NCBI RefSeq assembly: GCF_021134715.1
Contig: NC_060020.1
Coordinates: 3,906,001 to 3,970,000, forward strand
DNA length: 64,000 nucleotides
Reading direction: 5' to 3'
From: Daphnia pulex
Lineage: Eukaryota; Arthropoda; Branchiopoda; Diplostraca; Daphniidae
Shown here piece after piece: positions 12,474-24,467 of this stretch (position 1 is the stretch's first letter; each line of letters begins with the position of its first letter). The notes below the pieces were generated by a model. That model had not been told where the DNA came from, did not search any database, and worked only from the letters and a program-made list of their open reading frames with translations. A program made the translations under genes and the position numbers.

Positions 12474-13263
12474 TGTCAACGTTATAAAAACCTATAACTA
12501 AACTCAATCTGGCACAAAGTTCTATCTGCTTTGTGGGAGAAAATTATTTTTATTTAGTATTTTTTTTTTCTCTCCGGGGGGTCTATCACACACCTGTCAC
12601 AGGTGGCCGCAGACGAAGCGTCACATGCGAGCCGCTTGTATACGGTATATTTTTCCAAAATAATTGTCTCGCATAGTTGGAAAGTATTGTGATTCAAATT
12701 TATTGTGTCGCTCCATTCATCAGTAAAAAAAATTTTGAGACATTTTTTTACTCTGCAATTTATCTATTGTTTCAAATTTAGGCTAATATCGCTATTAATA
12801 TTTCAGTGTTGATAAATTGGAGTTGATTTGTTTTAGGGCGGGTCAATGACAAGAGACAGGGGCCATTTTGGTGCAAGTTCCGTTAATTTGAAATTTGGCG
12901 AGCAAACAGTCAAAGTTCCTTATTTGTCTGTGGCAATCAAATGATGAATTGCGTCAATGGATCTAGCTCTTTCGCCATTGGCCGACAACTGTATTTGCTT
13001 AGACACATTCCAGTATTACATATGCGCTGATTCATCCATGTTGGAAATATGCGTGGGTTTCTCATTACAAAAAGGGTGTCCTTAATTGATTCTGTACTAT
13101 CGCTTGAAAATTCAAATATGTGTTAGTGAAATGGATACAAATAATATCCACACTGCGATATGTCTGTAGTAATATTTATCAAATTTTCTGCATTTTTCAT
13201 TCATTAATCTTGATTGCAATAAAGCTAATATCTATTCAAAGGCATAATAAATATTACTCAAAG
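12474..13263. other. Intergenic between glycosyltransferase copies 1 and 2
   Basis: About 790 bp containing the copy 1 promoter and the copy 2 3' end. No other gene is visible. Confidence 0.5.
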
Positions 13264-14498
13264 TCAAACAATCTTTTGATTAATAAAATTTTCCATTCCG
13301 GATGCCATCACCATTTCTCGAGCCATGTCACCAAACGGATAAGGATACGTTTTGACTATCTTTTCGTCAAAAGTAGGTGTTTCATTGTAATAAGGATCCA
13401 CTGTCAAGAAAATTGAAGGTGTAGATGAGAGACAAGTAATAATTGAACAGGATATATAAAATAGGACGCACGGTAACCACGATGATTGATCATGAGATGA
13501 ATGGTATCCAGTGAACGCCAATCAAAATTTTTTTGGGTGTAGAGATAAAAGGATAAATCAACGTCAGCACCGAATTGAACTTTGACTCGATGAACCTATA
13601 CAGCAGGATCCAACATAACAAGTTGAAAAAACAAAAGTATTTGTTTACCACACAGATTTGTCGAGATAATCATTTATCAGTTATATTTACCAATTCCGGA
13701 TGCTGGTATAAAATTTCTTTGGTCGGCCGCTCTCCCGCATTGTAATACCTATTAAACAAATATTTCAATTTAAACGAGTTTCAATATTAACATTTAAAAA
13801 ATTTTAATTTACCATAATTCTGGGTGATATTCACGATAAGAGTCGAGCCATAAAGACAGAAAACGTGCTTTCCTATTAGCAATAATCACCTGACTACCAA
13901 GGAACTGACCCTCATCCCAATTGATGGCAATTTCAAATTTGCGATACTTATCCAAATTTTGGATAACGTAGACATCATTATCTAAATAAATGCCGCCATA
14001 CTTCATCATGGTGCGGATGCGAGCAACGTCTCCACCATGATAGAGTCTCCATTGCGGATTGAGCTGTTGGCCGAAAATCTCCGACGGAGGTTCCAGCGGT
14101 AAAATGCGAATGTGCGATCTCAGTTCGAGATCCTTTTCAATTAATTCCCAATACTTGCCGCTGAACCGGCCTTCCGGCGCGTCCGTGTGAATGTAGAAAT
14201 AGTCTGGGCGGTGATTGCGGAAGGCGGCCTGAGTGCAAATGTAGTCGGTGAAAGAGAATTCCGTCTTGTTGAACCGAATCAGGTGGATGATGTTGGGGAC
14301 GATAAAGTGGTCGGCTCCGGTCTCGTTGCTGATGTGTGACAAAACCCAGTCCTCGTCGACCTGAGATTCTTCTTGCAATGCTCTGTAAGTGCCTTGTAAC
14401 AAGGTGGCCGTCATTGTGAGAATCAGTGCGAAGAATAAAAACGTTGCGGATGTGCGGAGCAAGTTCCGAAGTGAGGAGCTCCGGATGAGTAACAACAT
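13264..14498 (-). CDS. GT32-like DXD glycosyltransferase, copy 2
   Basis: A paralogue of copy 1 with the same predicted Golgi transferase role. Four exons (14498-13813, 13748-13691, 13595-13472, 13400-13264) encode 334 residues. It has a single N-terminal anchor (ATFLFFALILTMTATLL), then SNETGADHFIVPNIIHLIRF, PPSEIFGQQ, KYGGIYLDNDVYVIQNLDKYRKF with the DXD, and the tail DTIHLMINHRGY and YPYPFGDMAREMV. Intron positions and phases match copy 1 exactly. The C-terminus is two residues longer in total. Upstream of the ATG there is a TATA-like TTATAA and an arthropod-type TCAGT initiator at suitable spacing. Confidence 0.85.
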
Positions 14499-14515
14499 CC
14501 TCCGCGTTAGAGAAG

Positions 14516-14554
14516 CTCGACTGAACTACGACAATTGGCCGCGACTTGTTATAA
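14516..14554 (-). promoter_or_regulatory. Candidate core promoter of glycosyltransferase copy 2
   Basis: On the minus strand a TTATAAC box (about 14548-14554) lies roughly 30 bp upstream of a TTCAGTCG initiator-like site (about 14517-14525), which is about 20 bp upstream of the start codon. This TATA-Inr spacing is typical of arthropod promoters. Assigned by motif only. Confidence 0.4.
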
Positions 14555-15348
14555 GTTTGAGAGATGCGTATCCGGTTCGGTACACAACTGTCACACCTGG
14601 CCAGGCGAAAAACGATTATCACGCGACAATGTTGTAATATTATTAAATAAAAAACTAGTATAGCAGCTTTTTTTTGCGATTGACATAAGCTCAATCTAAA
14701 CAAACAGATTTTCAATAGTGTTTTCCCTGATAACTGAAGCACATTTCGTTACATCCGATTTTTATTTTGTATGTGATTCAATAAGGTGGAAATATGGTAA
14801 TTTTAATCTAATTGATTATTTGTTGACCCAAATCATTGCTTTCTATTTTATTTTTGATGTTTTAATTTCATTATAGAATTGATCGACATGATACGGATTG
14901 ATGACAATCAAAGCACAAACGCGGAGAGATAAAAAAATTTTCGGGGGTCGAACGAGGGAGGCTACGATAGGCTACAAGTTACAACTCAATTAATAAGGCA
15001 ATCTATTGTGTCTCTGGGGAATTCACAATATGTTTACTGCTGCCAACTGCGTGTACTCAACAAACGTCCTTCTGTGGGCCATTATACAGATTCCGGCACA
15101 CATGCGAACGTCGCCAGCTGTTTTGTTCTACAGGAATATCATTTTAGATTATTTTCAAGTTGAATACAATGTAGTGGCCACTTCCACACTTTGCTCTGTA
15201 ACTTTAACGAACCAGATAAAATTATTCCGGTGACAAAATCAAATATAACCTCTCCGAATCAAAGTGACTATAATTTACGATAACTTAAAATGCTGATCAT
15301 CGTGAGAAAGAGCACAGGGAAAATTTAATTTGCTTTTATCCGCATTTA
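14555..15348. other. Intergenic between glycosyltransferase copies 2 and 3
   Basis: About 800 bp of AT-rich sequence. I see no gene, tRNA or repeat in it. Confidence 0.5.
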
Positions 15349-16496
15349 TCATAGAGATGATACTGTGTAGTTGCCAGGTTGTTGGTGAATTAAAACAACT
15401 CTGGCCATTTCTCCGAAATTAAACGGATAGTGCACAATATTTCGCTCGTTGAAATACCGATAATCTTTGAAGAACATGTCAAGATAACTGCGGTGGTTGA
15501 TCAGCAGATGAACAGCATCGAGTTTCTGTCGCCATGGAAAATCGTCTTCTTTTTCCTGGTACATTTCACGGACTAAAAATTTGACTCCGAGTCGACTTTC
15601 CTCCCGGTGGACGAGTTCCGGGTGCTTCATTAATATCTCTGCCGTGGGATTATCTCCAGCATTATAATACCTACACAGTACAGTAGATGTGTATATATAT
15701 CAGACGTAGGTTAATGGTAATCAGCTTCATACATGACATGGCACTACTACGACTATATAGTACAAATCTCCTACCATTGATCGGCTTTGTAGTCTCGGTA
15801 GTTGTCCAGCCAGAGCGGAAGGAATCGAGCATTCTTGTTAGCGCAAAGAACCATTGTGCCTAGGGATTCGTTCCTGGGCCAGCCTAAAGTCATTTCGAAT
15901 TGACGGTACTTGTCCAGATTGTGGACTACGTAGACGTCATTATCCAGGAAGATGCCTCCGTATTTCATTAGGGTCCGTATTCGAATCAAGTCGGAGCCGT
16001 GATGCAATCGCCACACTGGTTTCAACTTTTGGCCAAAGATCTCGGACGGCAAACGGACGGGCACCACTACCAAACGCGATTTCAGATCCGGATCCTCTTG
16101 CATCCATCGCCAGTATTTGCCCTTGAAACCCTCCATGACATTGGTGTGAATAAAAATAAAGTCGGGCCGTTGGTTGACGTAGGCGGATCTCAAACAAATG
16201 TACTCCACAAACGACCAGCTTCTTTTATTCAGCCGGACGTAGTGGACGATATTGGGCACGATCAAGTGATTGGCGCCGGTTTCGTTATCGAATTTTTCAA
16301 AATGGATCGAATCACTTTGATTGGAAACGAACAAAGTAGTTGGGAAGGTTTCCAATAAAGAATTGGACTTGCCAATTCGCGGGTGTACTACGTGGTGACC
16401 AAATAATTTGGACAACTTTGCCAAGTAGCTGATGCCGCACAGGATCACAAACAAAGTCGCCAGTGAGAGACCTAAAAATCCTTTGGAAAAATGCAT
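15349..16496 (-). CDS. GT32-like DXD glycosyltransferase, copy 3
   Basis: A more diverged family member with only two exons (16496-15775 and 15670-15349), encoding 347 residues. It has an N-terminal anchor (LSLATLFVILCGISYLA), then DNETGANHLIVPNIVHYVRLNK, LPSEIFGQK, KYGGIFLDNDVYVVHNLDKYR with the DXD, and the tail VHLLINHRSYLDMFFKDY followed by FNERNIVHYPFNFGEMAR. The one intron (104 bp) sits at the same Trp codon as in the other copies. The two later introns of copies 1 and 2 are absent, and the protein keeps a FFKDYRYFNERN stretch that copies 1 and 2 lack but copy 4 has. This groups copies 3 and 4. Confidence 0.85.
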
Positions 16497-18214
16497 GTCC
16501 CTAGCCGGAACGGAAGCAGCTCCTTATATTAAATTAGACTCGAGAGGAATCACTGGTGAAATCGTAGATATGTTGATGGCAAGCGAGTGAAATAAGAGTA
16601 CTGGCTCCGACCTTCGGACCAAGTTGGTCGGCTGCGTCAGCATTTCTTCCCGGGGGAAATGACGATCAAAGACCTGCCAATTATTCGTCATTAACTCGGA
16701 ATTTTCATGGCCGTTGGTTACACCATAATATCGGGGCCGGCAATGCAGCGACGGCCATCTAGTGGTGACGGGCAACAACAGCGTCTGGAAGGGAACAAAC
16801 GGACCACCGATGACACCACCATCATCATTTTAGTTAATCATTAATAGCGTCAATAATTAAAATCGTTTACGAGAAAACCACTGTCCGTCCTGTTAATAAT
16901 GAAGCAAGCGTTGCGCAACGGTGGAAAAGCTTTTAACCTAATGAAAACGTGACAAGCATTCGTGAAGATCAAGGTCTTGGCTCAATTATTCACAACAAAA
17001 GCGTCGAGGAAACAGCGATCAAGTTATTGCGTACAATTAAAAAGTTTCTGTCTTTTAGGTTGCGGAACCCGATGTGTGATTCCACCACGTAATTAATAAG
17101 ACACATATATCAATTTCCGCCCCCATCTCACTGACCTCCAGCAGTAAATAAATGGGGATCCATTCCGTTTGAAACTATCCCGAACATTTCATTGTATTTA
17201 TCGCCGTATCCGATCAGAATTGATTCAATGTACCGACAATGTGACGCAAGATTAATGTTCAATTTCCCCGGCCACCGCCCTATACCCGCGGTGTTACATT
17301 TTAATGTCCTAGTACATTTAGAACATCCAACTACAGTCTATAAGAGTCGCTAGTTCCCGAATTTAAATGCGTGAAAAGGAGACAAAAGAGGAACGGTTGG
17401 CCGCAAACTCGGGTGATTGCGTTCGTGATCGAATTTGATGATGGCGTGCTAACCAACCGTTAAGTATTAATCAACAGGGCGTTGGTGCGCTACATCTATA
17501 TTGATTAATACAGTACCCCACCGAAACGGGGGGAGTGCATGGGGAGCGTGAGGTGAAATAAATAGAAAAAAAAAGGGGAAATAAGAAAAAATAGAATTAT
17601 TGTGGCTGAGCGGTGCAATATATACTGTACCACTCCGATAAGGGGTGGCAGCAGCAGCTGTGTACACAACAGCCTCGATGGAGAGAGAGAGAAGAAATCG
17701 ATGGCCGATTTTCATAGAGTGTGTATAGGCTATATAGTCTGAGCGAGCAGAAGCCCAACTCTTCCTATATGTATGTATATAACGTCACCAGCATTGAAGT
17801 TGTCAGTTGGGTTCTTATAGAATCTGAGGAAGTCGCGCGGGAGGGGAGGGCATAAGGGGCATGGCTGGCCTGATAGCGCGCGCGCTCGCACGCGCATGTG
17901 TACATCAGTCTTTTTCTTTTCTCTTGTTTATTATGTGTGTGCTTTGCTGCTGCTGTCTAGCAGCTACAGATAGACTGTACACATTCAAACTGCATATGTA
18001 CGCGGGGGGAGATGTGCTCGGCCATCAGTCCAGACAGTTCAAGTGGACACATATGCTCTCCCCCCCCCCTTTTTTTTAGATTTTCTTGATTTGATTTCGC
18101 CCGGCCATATTATTAGGCGCGTGAAATGAGCGCAGAAGGAGACTCGATCGTGAAATCGGCAGCAGCAGCTTTATTATTACTCCGAGTGGCATCAGCATCG
18201 AGTTGAGCGGAAAA
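16497..18214. promoter_or_regulatory. Divergent upstream region of glycosyltransferase copies 3 and 4
   Basis: About 1.7 kb lies between head-to-head copies 3 (minus) and 4 (plus) and must contain both promoters. A TATAAGG-like box for copy 3 lies at about 16521-16528 on the minus strand. No other gene is recognised; the open frame at 16524-16778 has no family resemblance. Confidence 0.4.
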
Positions 18215-20293
18215 ATGCGGAGTCATAAAAGACTAGTGACCCTGTCTCTCGTTTCGCTACTTCTCTTTCCGAGTTTGTGCTTCTACTGGACCATCTACGA
18301 CATCACCAGTGGCGGCATCAACAGATGGAACGGCACTCCGCCGATTCCGGCCAACAGTTTTGACTATCAACAGCCCAACAGCGGCGGCGGCGGCGGCTTA
18401 TTCGGCCCGGCAGCAGCCATCAGCGAGTCCAGCAGCAGCGCAGCAACCGAGGCACTGATGGACTTTGGCGGATTCGATAATGAAACCGGACGGAGCTTCG
18501 ACGGGCGTTTCATCGTGCCTAATCTCATCCACTACATCCGCTTTAACAAGACGACGTTCACGTTCGTCGATTACGTCTGCCTGCGCTCGGCTTACATCCA
18601 GCAGAAGCCGGATCGCATCTACCTGCACACCAACGTCGACGAGAGCAATTTCACGGGACTCTACTGGAAGCGGATCCGATCCGAGCCGGATTTGTACGGC
18701 CGCATTGTTCTGCAGCCGATCGAGTTGCCGTCAGAGATTTTCAATCAGCCGCTGAGCGACGGATGGCGGCTCTTCCACGGCTCCGACATTGCCCGCATCC
18801 GCACCATGATGAAATACGGCGGCATCTATTTGGACAACGACGTCTACGTCGTTCAAAATCTCGACAAGTACCGCAAATACGAAATCGCCATGGGCTGGGA
18901 CGAGGGTCAATTCCTCGGCAGTCAGGTCATTGTCGCCCATCGCAACGCCCGCTTCCTACCACTCTGGCTGGACACTTATCGACAATATCACGCTGATTTG
19001 TGGTTAGTCTTTTTGATTCAGTTGTATAGACTTAAATGTATGTGCTGTCATATCCCGACGGTATTAAAGACTGGTGGGATGAATACTGCGAAAAGCGTCT
19101 TGCAGAGAAAACTTTCAGCTGTTAGATATGTTTGAGTTTCGACTTGAAAAACCAAACAGAGTGTCGTCTGTGATCGATCCACTTTTATAAACATCAACCG
19201 GCTTATAATTCTTTTTTATTAAAAATTTCCCTTTGTTATATGGCATCGATCAATGCGATAGGAGAAAATTGTTGAGCGTTGTCTATCGAAGAATTCCAAT
19301 TCGGCACGTATACAACCCCATCGCTTTTTTTATGTACAAGAAGAGATTGAGCCGTGGGAAATTGTCCGTCCTTTCACCCCGCGCGCTCACTCTCTCTCAC
19401 CATCTTCTTCTATATGTCTTGAACAAATATTTTCTTGCTCTTTCTTGCTCTCTCTCTATATATATATAAGCCTAATCCGATTCCATGCTGCTGGGCTGCT
19501 CGTGCCCATTTCCCGATGGGTCCATTTATTAGTTTCAGGGGCAGCGCCCTTGCTCTCCATGTTTGACCGGATCTATTTTTAATGGGAAAAAAGTGTATCT
19601 TCGTTGTATGTGCACGGTATTTCGGAGTAAATATTTTTATGAGACGCCTTTTTGTGTTGTGTGACAACCTTGAAAGTAGAAATGGGCGAAATTATGGTGG
19701 CCGGCCAAGAGACAAACGGACACAGGTTCAACGCTCGATATAGTCCATCACATAGTGGAAATATTACCTTTTTGGTTATGCATTACAATCTACCCACACA
19801 CACACAGGTACTACAACGCCGGTGAACGCCCTACAACGGAGATTCTGCACAAGCAGCCGGAACTGATCCATCGGGTCAAGTGGCGGTTCGGTGTCCACAT
19901 GCTGATGCAGGAGCTCTACGACTCGATGGATTGGCCCGACTGGCAACAAAATCAGGACACGATCCATTTGTTAATTAACCACCGCTCCTACCTTGATCCT
20001 CATTTCAAAGAGTAAGTTACAGCTACGTCACTACTACGTTGGTCCGAATCATTGAATATTCTCAAATGTTTTTTTAAATTCCCCTTTAAAGGTATTCCGA
20101 TTTCAACGAGAGAAATATCAGGCACTATCCGTACATGTTCGGAGAGTTGGCCCGTCTCGTCATGCCCGACAGGTCGCCGGCCTCAACGACCTCACCATCC
20201 ATTAGCGATTCGGTATTATTGGAATCGGAAACCAACTTGATGATGCTTGATGATGGCGAACAAGTGCGACCACCCGACCCCACCGAAGATTGA
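18215..20293 (+). CDS. GT32-like DXD glycosyltransferase, copy 4
   Basis: The plus-strand member of the cluster, a predicted type II Golgi transferase. Three exons (18215-19002, 19808-20011, 20092-20293) encode 397 residues, the longest copy. After the anchor (LVTLSLVSLLLFPSLCFYW) there is a longer Ser/Gly-rich stem, then DNETG, FIVPNLIHYIRFNKTTF, LPSEIFNQP and KYGGIYLDNDVYVVQNLDKYR with the DXD. The tail reads DTIHLLINHRSYLDPHFKEYSDFNERNIRHYPYMFGELAR and ends in an acidic extension (LMMLDDGEQVRPPDPTED). The first intron (805 bp) is at the shared Trp codon. The second falls in KE-YSDF, a position not used in copies 1-3. Exon 1 is visibly more GC-rich than the other copies. The ATG at 18215 is the first in frame. 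Confidence 0.85.
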
Positions 20294-23200
20294 ATTCACC
20301 ATTTCCTTATATTTGCGATATTATATTACTCTTCCCCCTCAGATCATATTATTATTCTGTGTGTTTGCTGCCCTGGCAATGTGTGCAACATCATATCATA
20401 ATCTTTTGTGTATACTATACGTGCATGGTGCTGCTGCTTTTATTCTTTTATGTGTGTTATTCTATCTGGGAAATTATCATTTCCTTTGACCACGTACACA
20501 TTCCGATGATAGCGTTTCGGGTAGATGGGCGATACTTGAAGATAATTATATGACTTGAAATACAATATGCGCGAGCGCGGCTTATCTTAAGTTAACGTTA
20601 TTATACCGTATGATTTCTCGCCCACACGAAATGTAGCGCGCAGCACAGGCTTACACTCTGACCAAGAAATGTGTGTATAATACAGACTGAGATTCGTGAG
20701 CGTGACATCTTTTCTGGGTTCTTGGAATATACATTTGGTCTAACATTTGCTTTGAAAGAGACTGTGAAATTCGTTAAATAAAAAAAAAAAAGAAATCGAC
20801 TCGACATGGTAATTTTTTCGTCAAACATATGCTGCACTTAAGCTGCTCCCGAAAAACTAAATGAACGCGTGCATAATTTCCGCGAAGGAGTTTTTATTGA
20901 TTTCCACGAAATATTTTCTAGTCTTGTGTAAAGGTACCTGCGATGCCATCAAGGGCAGAGAGAGCCCCCACGCCGCCAGACGGGATCACATCAGCAGGAA
21001 ACAGAAAGAACACAAGCCATGCATAAGTCCTAAAAAAGATTCAAGGCCAATTTTGCATTAAAATCCTCTCATTAAATATTTTGCCCTGAATAATTCTGGT
21101 ATACATACTGGATCGTTGGAATATCACAAAAGAGTGGCTGCTCAGCCGTCTAACCTATGAGAACTTGGACTTTTCAATGTCAAGACCAAAAGTTTTTAAA
21201 TATTCCAACTTCATTTTTCCGCGAATTGAAATTTTCATGAAAATTAATTTATGACTAAAGCACATCAGCAAAAAAAAAATGCCTTCGTGTTAGGTGACGC
21301 CCTTTTACCGGACGGGATTAAATATGTAATATTTAAATGAATCAATATGTTATAACCAATGCGAAAGTGAATTTCACCTGAAAAATATATAGCAGTACGG
21401 ATCGGAAGATAATCTATTTGTAAATTCACGGATTTACTGCTGCTTTGTCCACGTGTAACTATATACCTTAATGTTAAATCGATCCGCTTTTCCCGTTCTC
21501 TTTCACCGAGAGAAATCGATAAGGCGTCGTGTACACACTGCTATGGGACAGTTGCGAGCGATATATCTATAGCCCTGTATAGTTTCAATTGATGTTGACG
21601 TTCTCCAGTTCAGCCTTATTTCGCCGTATTAATATTTAACACACTACGTCTGCCAGGATGTAGACTATACAGAACAGACAGACGTCAAATTTTCCTTCCA
21701 CTTTCGATCACAGCTACAATGAATTTTTGATTTCGTCCTGATCGTTCCTCTAAAATATTCTCATGTAAAAACTGGGCCACTGATCCATAAAATCGCTTCT
21801 TAAAAAAAAGAACAAATCAATAAGTGCTTGGTGGTGGGTGAGATATGAAATCAAACACGAGTTGTTGAAATAATTCATTTTGGACGATTGCCAATATTAT
21901 CGGAAGTCATTACGGTGGATTCGTTTCAACTTTGTGTGTAGATAGCCGAAGAAAAATGAAGATTTCTTCGCCATTATACCAGGAAAGGCCAACTGTTGGC
22001 CGATGGCGCGGATACAAATGACGTCTATATAATCTATGCTGCGCCATGAAACACTCAAGAGGAGAACTTTCCGTTGCCATGGTGATTGTATAGTGTATAC
22101 TGTGATGGGGGGGGGGGCTGAATGCATACATATATAGGACTGCAACTTCCTCTCTTTTGATTGGCACACTTTGATATTTATTGGTTTCATTTATGCATGC
22201 GCATACGTTAACATATTTTTCTTTTGGCCCAAGATGGCATTTCTCCTTCCATATAATGACGTGGTGACATATCCAATTCTTTCCGGTTATTATTTACGCT
22301 TCGGGAGTGCAGCGAGAGAGAGAGAGAGAGACTAGAGGGAATAGAGAACTGCAGCCATTTAGCCAGCCAGGCGAAAGATATTCATATATATCTGTTACAC
22401 ATCCTCTCGTTTCTCCACGCTGGAAAATGGGAATGGCTGGTGAAGCGTGACTCGCGCAACTGTGGCGTGACGTCGTTTCAATGGAATTCCAAACGATGCC
22501 CTGGACCATTTTCTTTTTTCAAAAATAAAAGATAGACAAATCTTTCGCTGTTGCTTTTCCTATTTTGATACTAATTGGAGATGACGCGGATGTTGATGAT
22601 CGATGCCCACCCCGCTGGTTGGTCGGTTTCAGTTTCCCAAGGATCGTCTGTCGACCGCACAAACCCAACTCAATGGCAGCGGAGAAATTCAAATTTGTTT
22701 TTGTCATACGCAGCTTACGGATAATTTGGAATTTTGTCGAGTTGAAATACCTCAGAATATCCATCTCAATTGTATGGGAGGAGTTATACGAACATATAGG
22801 AGACTTCTCGCAACTCTGGCAATCTCGGGAATGAAATTACCCGACCTCTCATGGGAATATTACAACTTCTGAATGCATCTACGTACATTTCTGTGTATAC
22901 TGTGAAGCGGTCTAAATTTAGACCGAGTTTCAAGGAATCTAAGGAAGCTTATCATCTCGCTAAACCCATAAAAAGGTTCAGCTCCGCCATTTCAGAAATA
23001 GAGACGTCGGACTCGTCGACATATTTATCTGAGTTGTTCCTCCCCAAAGGTGATGCATTTATCTATCTAGCACAATACATCAAAAGAAACAAATGAAAAT
23101 AACATGTAACTAATATCATCTTACGTTCTTACATGCAGTAAAATATGTAACGACACTTGCCATTATTCAAATTGCAAAAGTTGGCTCATTCCAGGTCCGG

Positions 23201-24066
23201 AATGATGTGCCATAACGGGGGAGGGTTTCTCATCTTACGATTTGATTAATAATCTCTGCAGTTGTCTGAGAATGTCTCGAGATGCAACGCGAACTGATGG
23301 AGTGGCGTATTATGTTGAAGAACAAATTCTGATTTCCTATTACCCCCACGCCCTGTCCGCGTTACACTCAATTTCCGTTTTGATCTTCTTATATTGTTCT
23401 TTTAACCTTCTGATTTCTTTCAAGGCTGAGTGGGGCAACGGACGCAATAAATGGCCAATAAATCAGCCAATTCCTTATTAGGAGAACAAATGAACAAAGT
23501 ATACGTACATAAACGCGGCACACGAACTAGACACTCCGCACTGTCCATATCAGACAGTGCGTGATCATTTTTCGAAACGAACTATACAGCGGTTGAACTA
23601 CTCAAAAGTAAAGCTACTGAAAGGAAAGTTCTCCTACGCAAAATGATTTGATGCATTTTTCATCAGCCGGCGTTCAAGCGCTCTCCTCCAATATTCCATT
23701 ATAGAACCGATTACAAATTCAGGATTTTTTAAATTTTCTGTGCTTGTTGAGCGACAAATGAGTTCTATCTTTCCATGTTCCTTTTGTTTGTTCAACAAGA
23801 AAAGAAGACGAAGAATAACCCATCGCATGTTTAACTAAAACATTGCTTACTTTCCAAAAGGAAATTGTTTTGATGTGGTTTCAAAAGAAACTGGATGTAT
23901 TCAACAAAGAAAAGGGGTACAAATATAGAAACAACGAGTTGTATAGTTGTTTGAAATAAGGATTCAGGATCGTACAGATAGCGTACTTCAAAAGGAATCC
24001 TGATAACATGGGCGGTAAATAATCGTCTAGCTCTGTTAAAATGGTCACTTGCAATCACGGCGTGTT
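20294..24066. other. Gene-poor interval
   Basis: About 3.8 kb without a recognisable gene. It has short AT-rich frames only, a GA microsatellite near 22314-22332 and scattered homopolymer runs. None of the open frames (for example 21897-22190 minus, 22565-22872 plus) resembles a known family. Confidence 0.5.
22314..22332. repeat. GA dinucleotide microsatellite
   Basis: A short perfect run of about nine GA units in non-coding sequence. Confidence 0.8.
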
Positions 24067-24386
24067 TTACAGAACGTACTGGAAGCCATAAGGGTAAGGA
24101 TGCTGGTAGAAATAAGGTAGAATGCGATAGGCGTAGTTGTTGTAGTAGTAACCAGCACGGTAGACGGGTGCGTTGTACCAAGTCGGGTAATAGCCGTGAA
24201 TTTGGTAGAATTGCTCGGCAGTTTCCTGATCCTGGACCTGCTGATCCTCACCGAAAACCAAAGCGGCCAAAGTGACCAACACCAACAGGCTCTGAGAAAA
24301 CATTTTTAAAAAGAATTAAAATAAAAAAGGAAATAGACTCTTTTTCGTACCAGGAACGAGTTTTTTCTTACCAGGAACTTGTACAT
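24067..24386 (-). CDS. Small secreted Tyr-rich peptide
   Basis: A 79-residue precursor from two exons, 24386-24372 (only 15 nt, MYKFL) and 24291-24067. The N-terminus (KFLSLLVLVTLAALVFG) is a clear signal peptide with likely cleavage before EDQQ. The mature part is about 60 residues, acidic at first (EDQQVQDQETAEQ) and then very rich in Tyr, Pro and Asn (GYYPTWYNAPVYRAGYYYNNY and YFYQHPYPYGFQ). It has no cysteines. The composition suggests a structural extracellular or cuticle-associated peptide, but I do not recognise a named family. A TATATAAAT box lies about 75 bp upstream. A tiny first exon carrying only the start of a signal peptide is a common layout for arthropod cuticle and secreted proteins. 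Confidence 0.75.
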
Positions 24387-24458
24387 GTTGAGACTTACGG
24401 GAAGCGGTTTAAAAGACGATCGGAGGTGATGTGTAATCCAGTCTGGCTTGGTGCTCCG

Positions 24459-24467
24459 ATTTATATA
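24459..24467 (-). promoter_or_regulatory. TATA box of the small secreted peptide gene
   Basis: TATATAAAT on the minus strand, 73 bp upstream of the ATG at 24386. This predicts transcription starting near 24430-24437. Confidence 0.65.

Noticed and set aside
12481-12488. TATA box for glycosyltransferase copy 1
   Set aside because: The TTTTTATAAC string is only about 8 bp from the start codon, too close to act as the TATA box for this ATG.
14137-14742. 201-codon minus-strand open frame
   Set aside because: It is another frame of glycosyltransferase copy 2, whose true frame carries the DXD core.
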